Assembly: GCA_937875975.1 (NCBI GenBank)
Contig: CALEEU010000254.1
Span: 1-6,421 of the forward strand
DNA from: an uncultured Opitutia bacterium
GTDB lineage: Bacteria; Verrucomicrobiota; Verrucomicrobiia; Opitutales; UBA953
Length of the DNA: 6,421 bases
Reading direction: 5' to 3'
The position numbers and the translations under genes are program-made. The notes under the pieces were generated by a model. It had not been told where the DNA came from. It made no database searches and saw only the letters and a list, made by a program, of their open reading frames with translations. This document shows positions 1 through 5,480 of the stretch, piece by piece; position 1 is the first letter of the stretch; every line of letters begins with the position of its first letter.

Positions 1-395
1 TGACTATCCCTGAGGCGGTCGGGCTCGTGCTGCAGAGCGCGACGCTTGGCGCAGGCGGGGATATCCTCGTCCTCGAGATGGGCCAGCCCTTGAAGATTGT
101 CGACGTGGCCCGCCAGCTCATCGAGCTCAGCGGACTTCGCCCCGACATCGACATCGAGATTCGCATCATCGGCCTGCGCCCAGGCGAAAAGCTGGTCGAG
201 GAACTTCAATACGAAGGGGAGCAGTATCGCCCGACCGAGCACCCGCGCGTCTTCCGCTTCGTGGCGGACCACGTCCCGCAGGATTCGGTGGAATCCTTGG
301 TGAGCCGCGTTCGTGCCCTGCTTCCCTTGGAGCGTCAGGCCTGCAAGCAGGGGATGCGGGACCTGGTCCCCGAATACGTGCCCTTCGCGGAGTAG
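1..395 (+). CDS. FlaA1/CapD-type nucleotide-sugar dehydratase/epimerase, C-terminal part (5' end outside window)
   Basis: This is the last 130 residues of a polysaccharide-biosynthesis NDP-sugar epimerase/dehydratase (FlaA1/CapD/WbpM type, extended SDR fold). Such enzymes typically act on UDP-GlcNAc-like sugars to supply capsule, O-antigen or glycan precursors. The reading frame is open from base 3 and begins TIPEAVGLVLQSA, the conserved helix of this family; bases 1-2 (tg) suit a preceding ATG-type Met codon. It continues with a VLEMGQPLKIVDVARQLIEL block, an IIGLRPGEKLVEEL block (the RPGEKL signature near the C terminus) and TEHPRVFRF. The stop is TAG at 393-395. The Rossmann NAD-binding motif and catalytic residues lie upstream, so the exact reaction (4,6-dehydratase or 4-epimerase) cannot be settled, and a purely in-window start at the GTG at 27 is not credible. 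It is 51 bp upstream of purE on the same strand and may share its transcript. Family assignment is secure; substrate is unknown. Confidence 0.88.
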   Translation, partial: TIPEAVGLVLQSATLGAGGDILVLEMGQPLKIVDVARQLIELSGLRPDIDIEIRIIGLRPGEKLVEELQYEGEQYRPTEHPRVFRFVADHVPQDSVESLVSRVRALLPLERQACKQGMRDLVPEYVPFAE

Positions 396-400
396 TTTTT

Positions 401-452
401 ACGCTTCGGGCTTCACAGGCGGGCATGGCTGCGACACGCTTCGGGCATGGCT
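401..452 (+). repeat. Two interleaved short direct repeats in the purE leader
   Basis: The 11-mer ACGCTTCGGGC occurs at 401-411 and again at 436-446, ending exactly one base before the purE ATG. The 10-mer GGGCATGGCT occurs at 421-430 and again at 443-452, where it includes the purE start codon. The spacer between the upstream stop (395) and purE (447) is only 51 bp, so these repeats make up most of it. They are seen directly. Whether they arose by local duplication or bind a regulator is unknown, and no hairpin followed by a T-run is formed. Nothing else is visible in this spacer: no clear -35/-10 pair and no AGGAGG-like site. Confidence 0.45.
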
Positions 453-968
453 CGCGCGCTTTCCTCCGCACCTCTGGTCGGCATCATCATGGGTTCTCAG
501 TCCGACTGGGAGACGATGGTCAACGCCGCCGACACGCTCAAGAAGCTGGGTGTCCCCTTTGAGGCCGAGGTCGTGAGCGCTCACCGCACGCCGCTTAAGC
601 TCAAGGATTATGCCCTGGCTGCCCGTCGTCGTGGCCTGAAGGTCATCATCGCAGGCGCCGGCGGTGCGGCTCACCTCCCAGGCATGGTCGCCGCCATGAC
701 CTCCCTTCCCGTCATGGGAGTTCCCGTGCAGTCCAAGACGCTCGACGGAATCGATTCGCTGCTTTCGATCGTCCAGATGCCGGCAGGTATCCCCGTCCAC
801 ACATTTGCCATCGGTCGGGCTGGTGCGATTAACGCCGCCCTCGGCGCCGCCGCGGTACTCGCCTTGTCCGATGCCAAGCTGGCTAAGAAGCTCGATGCCT
901 ATCGCGCTGAGCAGACCAAGGCCGTGCTCGATAATCCGATCCCCGGTCGTAAGGGCAAGAAGCGCTAA
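447..968 (+). CDS. purE: PurE, N5-carboxyaminoimidazole ribonucleotide mutase (class I)
   Basis: Cytosolic enzyme of de novo purine synthesis that converts N5-CAIR to CAIR, the product of PurK being its substrate. The 173-residue protein has the expected class I PurE length and motifs: GIIMGSQSDW at residues 12-21 (phosphate/nucleotide-binding loop with the SDW signature), SAHRTP at 44-49 containing the histidine (His46) that matches the catalytic histidine of the family, GAGGAAHLPGMVAA at 70-83, LPVMGVPV at 87-94, and a downstream LDGIDSLLSIVQMPAGIPV block. The ATG at 447 is chosen because the product then begins a few residues before the LVGIIMGS strand, as usual for PurE. No convincing ribosome-binding site precedes it; an earlier ATG at 425 is out of frame. 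The C terminus is a lysine/arginine-rich tail (GRKGKKR). purK follows after three bases, which fits a co-transcribed purEK unit and supports the class I (mutase) rather than the class II (direct carboxylase) assignment. Confidence 0.97.
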   Translation: MARALSSAPLVGIIMGSQSDWETMVNAADTLKKLGVPFEAEVVSAHRTPLKLKDYALAARRRGLKVIIAGAGGAAHLPGMVAAMTSLPVMGVPVQSKTLDGIDSLLSIVQMPAGIPVHTFAIGRAGAINAALGAAAVLALSDAKLAKKLDAYRAEQTKAVLDNPIPGRKGKKR

Positions 969-971
969 GCC

Positions 972-2105
972 ATGGAGCGACCCCTGCAGCCTGGCGGCAC
1001 CATCGGCATCCTCGGCGGGGGCCAGCTCGGCCGCATGTCGGCCATCGCCGCGCGCCGTCTCGGGTATAAGGTGCGCACGTTCGACCCCTCCGCGGGCGCC
1101 TGTGCCGCGGGTATCGCCGACGAGCATATCACTGCCGAGTGGAGCGACACCGCGGCGCTGACGCGTTTCGCGCAGGGTTGCGGTCGCATCACCCTCGAGT
1201 TCGAGAACATCCCACCTGCGACCGTCGAGTTCGTCGCGAAATCCGTCCCGTGCCATCCGTCCGCTAAAGTCTTGGCGACCTGCCAGAATCGTCGCCGCGA
1301 GAAGGAGTTCCTCCGCGCCTCCGGCATCCCTTGCGCGCACTTCGCCGTCGTGTCCTCGCTCGCCGAGCTGCAGTCCGCCGTGAACACCGTCGGCTTCCCG
1401 TGCGTGTTGAAGACGGCGGATTTCGGCTATGATGGCAAAGGTCAGGTCAAGCTACCGACCGCCGAAGCGGATCTCGCCGCCGCGTGGGACAAGATTGGAG
1501 GCGCGGTCGGCGTCCTCGAGGCCTGGGTGCCGTTCCAGATGGAGATCTCGGTGCTTGTCGCCCGCACCGTCGACGGTCGCACCGCGGTCTACGATCCGGC
1601 CGAGAACATCCACCGGAATCACATCCTGCATCTTTCGATCTCGCCGGCCCGTATCTCCGAAGCGACGGCCGCCGAAGCCCGCGCTTTGGCCCTCAGCATC
1701 GCCGACAAGATCCAGCTCGTCGGCCTCCTCGCCGTCGAGATGTTCGTGAAAGACGGCCGCATTGTCGTCAACGAGCTCGCCCCGCGTCCGCACAACAGCG
1801 GCCACCAGACCTTTGACGCCAACGAGACGAGTCAGTTCGAACAGCACATCCGCGCCGTGTGCGGCCTGCCGCTTGGCGGAACGAAGCCGCTGGCTCCTTC
1901 CGCGATGGTGAATCTCCTTGGCGACGTCTGGCGCAATGGCCAGGAGCCCGACTGGACCAAGGTCCTCGCGGACCCGTCCGCCAAGCTGCACCTCTACGAT
2001 AAGGGTAAAGCTGCGCCGGGCCGCAAGATGGGCCACATCACCGTCACCGCGCCGACGCTCGAAGAAGCCATCCGCCGCGCCGAAGCGCTGCACGCCGCGC
2101 TCTGA
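972..2105 (+). CDS. purK: PurK, N5-carboxyaminoimidazole ribonucleotide synthase (ATP-grasp)
   Basis: ATP-grasp ligase that makes N5-CAIR from AIR, bicarbonate and ATP, supplying PurE. At 377 residues it is full length. The N-terminal domain shows GILGGGQLGRM (residues 12-22) and ITLEFENIP (73-81). The ATP-binding region shows the VLKTADFGYDGKGQ block with Lys147 and the GYDGKGQ loop (152-158). The ATP-grasp core has VNELAPRPHNSGH (266-278), which supplies metal and substrate ligands, followed by a SQFEQHIRAVCGLPLG helix. The C-terminal domain carries MVNLLGD and HLYDKGKAAPGRKMGH (340-355), in which the family's usual HLYGK reads HLYDK. The ATG at 972 starts three bases after the purE stop; only a weak purine stretch (AAGGGCAAGAAG, inside the purE 3' end) could serve as ribosome-binding site, so translational coupling is likely. 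The TGA stop (2103-2105) directly abuts the stop of the convergent membrane-protein gene. Confidence 0.97.
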   Translation: MERPLQPGGTIGILGGGQLGRMSAIAARRLGYKVRTFDPSAGACAAGIADEHITAEWSDTAALTRFAQGCGRITLEFENIPPATVEFVAKSVPCHPSAKVLATCQNRRREKEFLRASGIPCAHFAVVSSLAELQSAVNTVGFPCVLKTADFGYDGKGQVKLPTAEADLAAAWDKIGGAVGVLEAWVPFQMEISVLVARTVDGRTAVYDPAENIHRNHILHLSISPARISEATAAEARALALSIADKIQLVGLLAVEMFVKDGRIVVNELAPRPHNSGHQTFDANETSQFEQHIRAVCGLPLGGTKPLAPSAMVNLLGDVWRNGQEPDWTKVLADPSAKLHLYDKGKAAPGRKMGHITVTAPTLEEAIRRAEALHAAL

Positions 2106-2108
2106 TCA
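2103..2108. other. Zero-spacer convergent stop junction (TGATCA), purK / membrane protein
   Basis: The purK stop TGA (2103-2105) is followed immediately by TCA (2106-2108), the reverse complement of the TGA stop of the opposing gene. The two stops form the palindrome TGATCA, extended here to the 8-bp palindrome CTGATCAG (2102-2109). No intergenic base exists, so there is no room for a conventional intergenic terminator. No strong stem followed by a T-run is visible on either side. Confidence 0.85.
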
Positions 2109-2558
2109 GTCGAGCAGTTCGGGCTTACGACTGAACAGCTCAATCGGAATCTGACCGAGGCTGAGGAAGAGCAAGACCGCCTGGAAGACCGGGATCTTCG
2201 CCTTTAAGCCGGCGTTCTGCGCGATGTAGTTCTTGGCCATCACTTCGCAGATCATCGCCATCGCGAAGACGACAGAGGCGACGCAGAGCAAGCTGAAGAG
2301 CCAACGCCACACCTTTGGGCTCTCGATGCGGCGCCAGGGGAGGAATAGCAGACCTGCGTAGGCGATGAAGTACCAGGACTCCACGCGGAGAGCGACGGGG
2401 AAGGTGACGATAGCGGGATCCCAGCGGGGCGGGATATGGAGTGGGCCGAGGCTGACTCCGCCGATGAGACCATTGACTCCGAGTCCGACGCACAGGAGGC
2501 CGAACAGGATCACGATAATGCGGCCGTAGCGGATGCGTTGGGCGGTGACGTCGTTCAT
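2106..2558 (-). CDS. Small four-helix integral membrane protein of unknown function
   Basis: I do not recognise this family. With the ATG at 2558-2556 the product is 150 residues, beginning MNDVTAQRIRYGR. Four hydrophobic segments are visible: about residues 14-36 (IIVILFGLLCVGLGVNGLIGG), 62-75 (WYFIAYAGLLFLPW, short), 84-107 (WRWLFSLLCVASVVFAMAMICEV) and 122-142 (IPVFQAVLLFLSLGQIPIELF). Loops include a proline-rich stretch (LHIPPRWDP, 40-48) between helices 1 and 2 and an RRIESPK loop between helices 2 and 3. The tail is short and polar (SRKPELLD). The frame stays open upstream to 2684, allowing longer forms from 2630 or 2684, but those residues would overlap the end of prmA and look like a shadow of it, so the 2558 start is preferred. 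No Shine-Dalgarno sequence supports any of the starts. It lies 38 bp after the prmA stop on the same strand, so it is probably the last gene of a purN-prmA unit. Coding status is supported by the coherent membrane topology, not by homology. Confidence 0.72.
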   Translation of the reverse strand: MNDVTAQRIRYGRIIVILFGLLCVGLGVNGLIGGVSLGPLHIPPRWDPAIVTFPVALRVESWYFIAYAGLLFLPWRRIESPKVWRWLFSLLCVASVVFAMAMICEVMAKNYIAQNAGLKAKIPVFQAVLLFLSLGQIPIELFSRKPELLD

Positions 2559-2596
2559 GAGGCGAGTGAAGGCGGAAGGGCAGCCGAAGCAACTGC

Positions 2597-3484
2597 TCAG
2601 AGCGGGCGAAAGAGGGCGACGTCGCTCCATTCGCCCATGATACGTCCGTCCGACTTCATGCCTTCGCCCCAAGCTTCGCGGCATTTGGCTTCGAAGTGGG
2701 CGCGGACTGAATCCTGTTCCTTGGCGAGGATGCCACTGAGCGCGAGGACGCCGCCGGGGCTGACAGAGTCGATAAGGTTGTCGGCGTAGATGCAGAGCAC
2801 GTCGCTGATGATATTCGCGAGCACGACGTCCGCGCGGCCGGTCAGGCGGAAGCCTTCTTCCAGACCAGCGTGGTGGAAGGCGACGGCCTCATCGGCGATG
2901 CCGTTCTCTTCGCGGTTGGCGATACTGACGCGTACGGACTCAGGATCGCGGTCGAAACCGGCGATGCGTCCGCAACCGAGCTTGGCGGCAGAAAGGGCGA
3001 GGATGCCGGAGCCACAGCCCGCGTCGGTGACGGAGACCTTGGCGGCAGCGTGCGTCTCTAGGAAATCCATCATCCGGATAGCGCAGAGCCGGGTTGTCGG
3101 GTGGTCGCCGGTGCCGAAGGCCAGTCCAGCGTCGAACCAGATTACCGCGGCGTCGGCGGGAACGGCGTGCTTGCCGCGCATCCAGGCGGGGACCCAGTGG
3201 AGGCGACCATGATCCCAAGGCTTGAGGTGCTCCTTATAGGCTTCCTTCCAGTCCTTGTCGGCCATGACGGTTTCTTCATAGGCCTCGGGGAGTTTCTTAA
3301 AGGCTTTGCGCAGGCCAGCCCAAGCTTCGTCGGCCTCGGCCTTCGTGTCGAAGTAACCCATCACGAAGTGAGGTTTCCCGGGGCCTTCATGGAAGAGCAT
3401 CCACGACGAGCGGGTGAGTTCACAGAAATGGTCCTCTAACGGTTGGACCATGTCTTCGTGGATGGGGGACTTCAGTTCAATCAT
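2597..3484 (-). CDS. prmA: PrmA, ribosomal protein L11 methyltransferase
   Basis: SAM-dependent methyltransferase that methylates ribosomal protein L11 in the cytosol. The 295-residue length is typical of the family. An N-terminal substrate-recognition region (about 1-75) leads to the linker block DWKEAYKEHLKP (78-89). The catalytic domain opens with DAGLAFGTGDHPTTR (118-132); the family usually has PG and GTGTHPTT here, so Ala119 and Asp127 are mild substitutions. SAM-binding motif I is TDAGCGSGILALSAAKLG (153-170), with acidic motif II at GFDRDPESV (176-184), and the ADVVLANIISDVL block (218-230) carries the conserved NI of motif IV. The start ATG (3484-3482) overlaps the last base of the purN TGA (TGATG), which implies translational coupling because no Shine-Dalgarno sequence is seen. 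Other SAM-dependent methyltransferases share motif I, but the AFGTG-HPTT signature is characteristic of PrmA. Confidence 0.93.
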   Translation of the reverse strand: MIELKSPIHEDMVQPLEDHFCELTRSSWMLFHEGPGKPHFVMGYFDTKAEADEAWAGLRKAFKKLPEAYEETVMADKDWKEAYKEHLKPWDHGRLHWVPAWMRGKHAVPADAAVIWFDAGLAFGTGDHPTTRLCAIRMMDFLETHAAAKVSVTDAGCGSGILALSAAKLGCGRIAGFDRDPESVRVSIANREENGIADEAVAFHHAGLEEGFRLTGRADVVLANIISDVLCIYADNLIDSVSPGGVLALSGILAKEQDSVRAHFEAKCREAWGEGMKSDGRIMGEWSDVALFRPL

Positions 3485-4062
3485 CAGGAAAGGGTCTCGC
3501 TCAGGCGGGCGATGACGGCGGGGAGTAGGGCGTGCTCGGCGGCGTGGATCTTATGAGCGAATGACTCGAGCGTGTCGGCGGCCTCGCGGGGTACGCGGGT
3601 CTGGCCGAGGTGGGCGCCGCCGTCGATCTCGGCGTTGACCCAGTGGACGGTACAGCCCGCTTCCGGGACACCGGCGTTCCATGCTTGGCCGATGCCATCG
3701 AGGCCCGGGAACGCGGGGAGGAGGCTTGGGTGGAGGTTGATGATGCGGCCCGCAAAAGCATCGAGGAGGGGGGCCTTGATCACGCGCATGAAGCCAGCGA
3801 GGACGATGAGGTCTACTTTCGCGGCCTTGAGGTCGTCCGCCCAGGCCTGCTCACGTTCAGGGGAGAACTTCGTCTTGAAGGGACCGGTATCGAGGAAACG
3901 GGCCGGCACGCCGTACTTCGGGCCCAGTTCAAGCATCTTGCAGGTCGGGACGTCGCACCAGATGCCGACTATCTTGGCTTGGCCGAGGCGGCCTTCGGCT
4001 TGGGCGCGGAGGACGGCGTCGGCATTGGAGCCGCGACCGGAACCAAGGAGGGCGACGCGCAT
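3484..4062 (-). CDS. purN: PurN, phosphoribosylglycinamide formyltransferase (folate-dependent)
   Basis: Cytosolic GAR transformylase: transfers a formyl group from 10-formyltetrahydrofolate to GAR, the third step of de novo purine synthesis. The product from the ATG at 4062-4060 is 192 residues, slightly shorter than E. coli PurN. It begins MRVALLGSGRGSN (1-13), the usual N-terminal strand and phosphate-binding loop of the family. The catalytic triad of the family is present: Asn109 and His111 in RIINLHPSLLP (106-116) and Asp147 in HWVNAEIDGGAHLGQTRVP (140-158). LAGFMRVIKAPLL (88-100) is the conserved block preceding them. The frame remains open to a GTG at 4155, but the additional 31 residues match nothing in the family, so the 4062 start is preferred. 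The gene ends with tandem in-frame stops (TGATGA), and prmA starts within them by a one-base overlap. It is transcribed divergently from the DUF1343 gene. Confidence 0.95.
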   Translation of the reverse strand: MRVALLGSGRGSNADAVLRAQAEGRLGQAKIVGIWCDVPTCKMLELGPKYGVPARFLDTGPFKTKFSPEREQAWADDLKAAKVDLIVLAGFMRVIKAPLLDAFAGRIINLHPSLLPAFPGLDGIGQAWNAGVPEAGCTVHWVNAEIDGGAHLGQTRVPREAADTLESFAHKIHAAEHALLPAVIARLSETLS

Positions 4063-4163
4063 GACGGGAAGGTGTCGTCGCCGCCCCTCGCCTGCAAACG
4101 GATTTTCGATTTCAGACTTTGAACCCTTCAGGAAACCGCCGATGCTGGGCGTCACTGCACCCC
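4063..4163. promoter_or_regulatory. Divergent purN / DUF1343 spacer, presumed to hold both promoters
   Basis: This 101-bp spacer is the only divergent intergenic region in the window, so the promoters for purN-prmA (minus) and the DUF1343 gene (plus) are expected here. Its centre (about 4095-4137) is clearly richer in A and T than the flanking coding DNA. I cannot point to a convincing -35/-10 pair in either direction: TTGAAC at 4119-4124 resembles a -35 box, but 17 bases downstream there is only ATGCTG. No clear operator palindrome, riboswitch-like fold or Shine-Dalgarno sequence is visible. The assignment rests on position and base composition only. Confidence 0.4.
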
Positions 4164-5477
4164 ATGGACCGCCGCGAGTTTCTTAACCTCACCGCCCTAG
4201 GTTCGCTGGGTGCCGTTGCTCTCTCTGGCTGTGCGGGCGGCGGTGGTGGCAGTGGCTACGCCGGCCCCTTGCCCGTCGCGCAGGCTCCGGTCGCGCCACT
4301 CACCGGCAAGGTCATGCTCGGCATCGATGTGCTCGCGGCGGAAGGCTTCGCCCGCCTTAAGGGCCTACGCTGCGGCCTGGTGACGCACCGTGCCGGCGTC
4401 AACGGTCTCGGCCAGCGCACCGCCGACGTGCTGGCCCGCGCCCCGGGCGTGAAGCTCGTCAAGCTTTTCGGTCCGGAGCACGGTATCGACGGCGTGGCGA
4501 AAGCCGACGTCTCCGTCGGGCATGCGAAGGATGCGCGCACGGGCCTGCCCGTCTATTCGCTCTACGGCGCGACACGTCGCCCGACGCCGGAGATGCTCTC
4601 CGGGCTCGACGTGATCGTGATCGATTTCCAAGACATCGGCGTCCGCTCTTATACCTATGTCAGTTGCATGCGTTACGTCATCGAAGCGTGCTTCTCGCTT
4701 CCTCGCCCCGTGCGCGTGGTCGTCCTTGACCGACCGAACCCGCTCGGCGGCGACAAGGTCGATGGCCCGTTCCTCGATCGCAAGTGGCGTAGTTACGTGG
4801 GTGCGTACGAGACCCCTTATGTTCACGGCCTCACCATCGGTGAAATCGCCCGCTGGGCCGTGGCCACGCCTGGAGTCCTCGAGCTCGATGAAGCGACGCG
4901 CCGCCGTGGCACGCTCGACGTGGTCACGCTGCGCGGTTGGCGCCGCTCGATGACCTGGAATCTCACCGGCCTGAACTGGACGCCGACCTCCCCGATGATC
5001 AACAACGCGAAGGCCGCCCTCGGCTATGCGATGAGCGGCCTCGGCTGCATGGATTCCGGCTTCAGCCATAGTTCGCCCGCTGACCAGAACTTCCGTTTCC
5101 TCACTTACCCACGCCGCAAGGCCGCCGACCTTATGGCCGCCTTCGGCAACGCCGTACCTGGGCTTACGCTGCAACCGCAGCAACAGGGGGATGGCACGCA
5201 GGGCGTCTACCTCGCCGTCGGCGACTGGGCGAAGTTGCGCCCCACCGCGATCTCGCTGTTCATGCTCCGCCAGGCGTGCGTCTGGGCGCCGAACCCGTTC
5301 GTCGGCCTAAGCACCGGCAAGCGTGAGCTCTTCATCAAGCACCTCGGCAGCGAAGCGTTCTTCGACGAACTGCGTAAGCAGGGAGCGCGGATCGACCTCG
5401 CCCGCTGGATGAAGCGCTGGGACGGCGACGCCGCGGCCTTCCGCGCGCGCACCGCACCGTTCCGCTTCTACGCTTGA
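4164..5477 (+). CDS. DUF1343 (NamZ/YbbC-like) putative exo-N-acetylmuramidase, Tat-type lipoprotein
   Basis: Characterised members of this family (B. subtilis NamZ/YbbC) remove N-acetylmuramic acid from the non-reducing end of peptidoglycan fragments. The 437-residue product starts MDRREFLNLTALGSLG, a twin-arginine-like signal (RREFLN, 3-8), followed by a lipobox LSGC with Cys23 and a glycine-rich linker (24-34). It is therefore probably exported and lipid-anchored. The Rossmann-like domain shows GLVTHRAGV (71-79), KLFGPEHGIDG (100-110, with the invariant Glu105-His106), LPVYSLYG (128-135) and IDFQDIGVRSYTYVS (153-167). Next come VVVLDRPNPLGG (186-197) and HGLTIGEIA (221-229). The C-terminal part keeps a GTQGVYLAVGDW strand and ends FRARTAPFRFYA. 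Residues 276-304 have SPMINN as the counterpart of the family's SPNmPt, but the expected EGT..SEGRGT segment is replaced by GLGCMDSGFSHSS, so substrate or activity may differ. The ATG at 4164 is chosen because it puts the signal peptide at the N terminus; a TTG at 4119 would bury it. No Shine-Dalgarno sequence is seen. Confidence 0.88.
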   Translation: MDRREFLNLTALGSLGAVALSGCAGGGGGSGYAGPLPVAQAPVAPLTGKVMLGIDVLAAEGFARLKGLRCGLVTHRAGVNGLGQRTADVLARAPGVKLVKLFGPEHGIDGVAKADVSVGHAKDARTGLPVYSLYGATRRPTPEMLSGLDVIVIDFQDIGVRSYTYVSCMRYVIEACFSLPRPVRVVVLDRPNPLGGDKVDGPFLDRKWRSYVGAYETPYVHGLTIGEIARWAVATPGVLELDEATRRRGTLDVVTLRGWRRSMTWNLTGLNWTPTSPMINNAKAALGYAMSGLGCMDSGFSHSSPADQNFRFLTYPRRKAADLMAAFGNAVPGLTLQPQQQGDGTQGVYLAVGDWAKLRPTAISLFMLRQACVWAPNPFVGLSTGKRELFIKHLGSEAFFDELRKQGARIDLARWMKRWDGDAAAFRARTAPFRFYA

Positions 5478-5480
5478 TCA
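5475..5480. other. Zero-spacer convergent stop junction (TGATCA), DUF1343 gene / purF
   Basis: The DUF1343 stop TGA (5475-5477) abuts TCA (5478-5480), the complement of the purF stop TGA. This gives the same TGATCA arrangement as at 2103-2108. There is no intergenic base and no visible hairpin plus T-run, so both transcripts must end inside the opposing coding sequence or by another mechanism. Confidence 0.85.

Noticed and set aside
383..411. Possible terminator after the sugar-epimerase gene, pairing GCCCTTCGCG with CGCTTCGGGC
   Set aside because: The two arms pair only in blocks of four and three around a 3x3 mismatch. The T-run lies in the loop instead of after the stem.
425..562. Small ORF from the ATG at 425 overlapping the start of purE
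   Set aside because: Forty-five codons, out of frame with purE, no family and no ribosome-binding site; probably created by the GGGCATGGCT repeat. Kept only as a note in the repeat finding.
399..1340. Minus-strand open frame of 313 codons antisense to purE and purK
   Set aside because: It lies opposite two unmistakable purine genes. Its product is low in hydrophobic core and rich in Gly/Arg/Asp, with no family motif, as expected from the mirror of GC-rich codons.
1452..2093. Minus-strand open frame of 213 codons antisense to purK
   Set aside because: Fully inside purK, no recognisable domain, biased composition; a shadow of the real gene.
2559..2684. N-terminal extension of the small membrane protein (starts at 2630 or 2684)
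   Set aside because: The extra residues overlap the prmA 3' end and are Arg/Pro-rich, like a shadow of it. The ATG at 2558 gives a cleaner membrane protein.
4063..4155. N-terminal extension of PurN from a GTG at 4155
   Set aside because: PurN proteins normally start right at the MRVALLGSGRGSN strand. The extra 31 residues would use up the divergent promoter region.
4063..4163. Purine riboswitch or PurR-type operator in the divergent spacer
   Set aside because: No conserved riboswitch core or clear palindromic operator could be made out by eye.
4365..5183. Minus-strand open frame of 272 codons antisense to the DUF1343 gene
   Set aside because: The plus strand encodes clear DUF1343 motifs over the same bases. 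The antisense product is His/Arg/Gly-rich without motifs.
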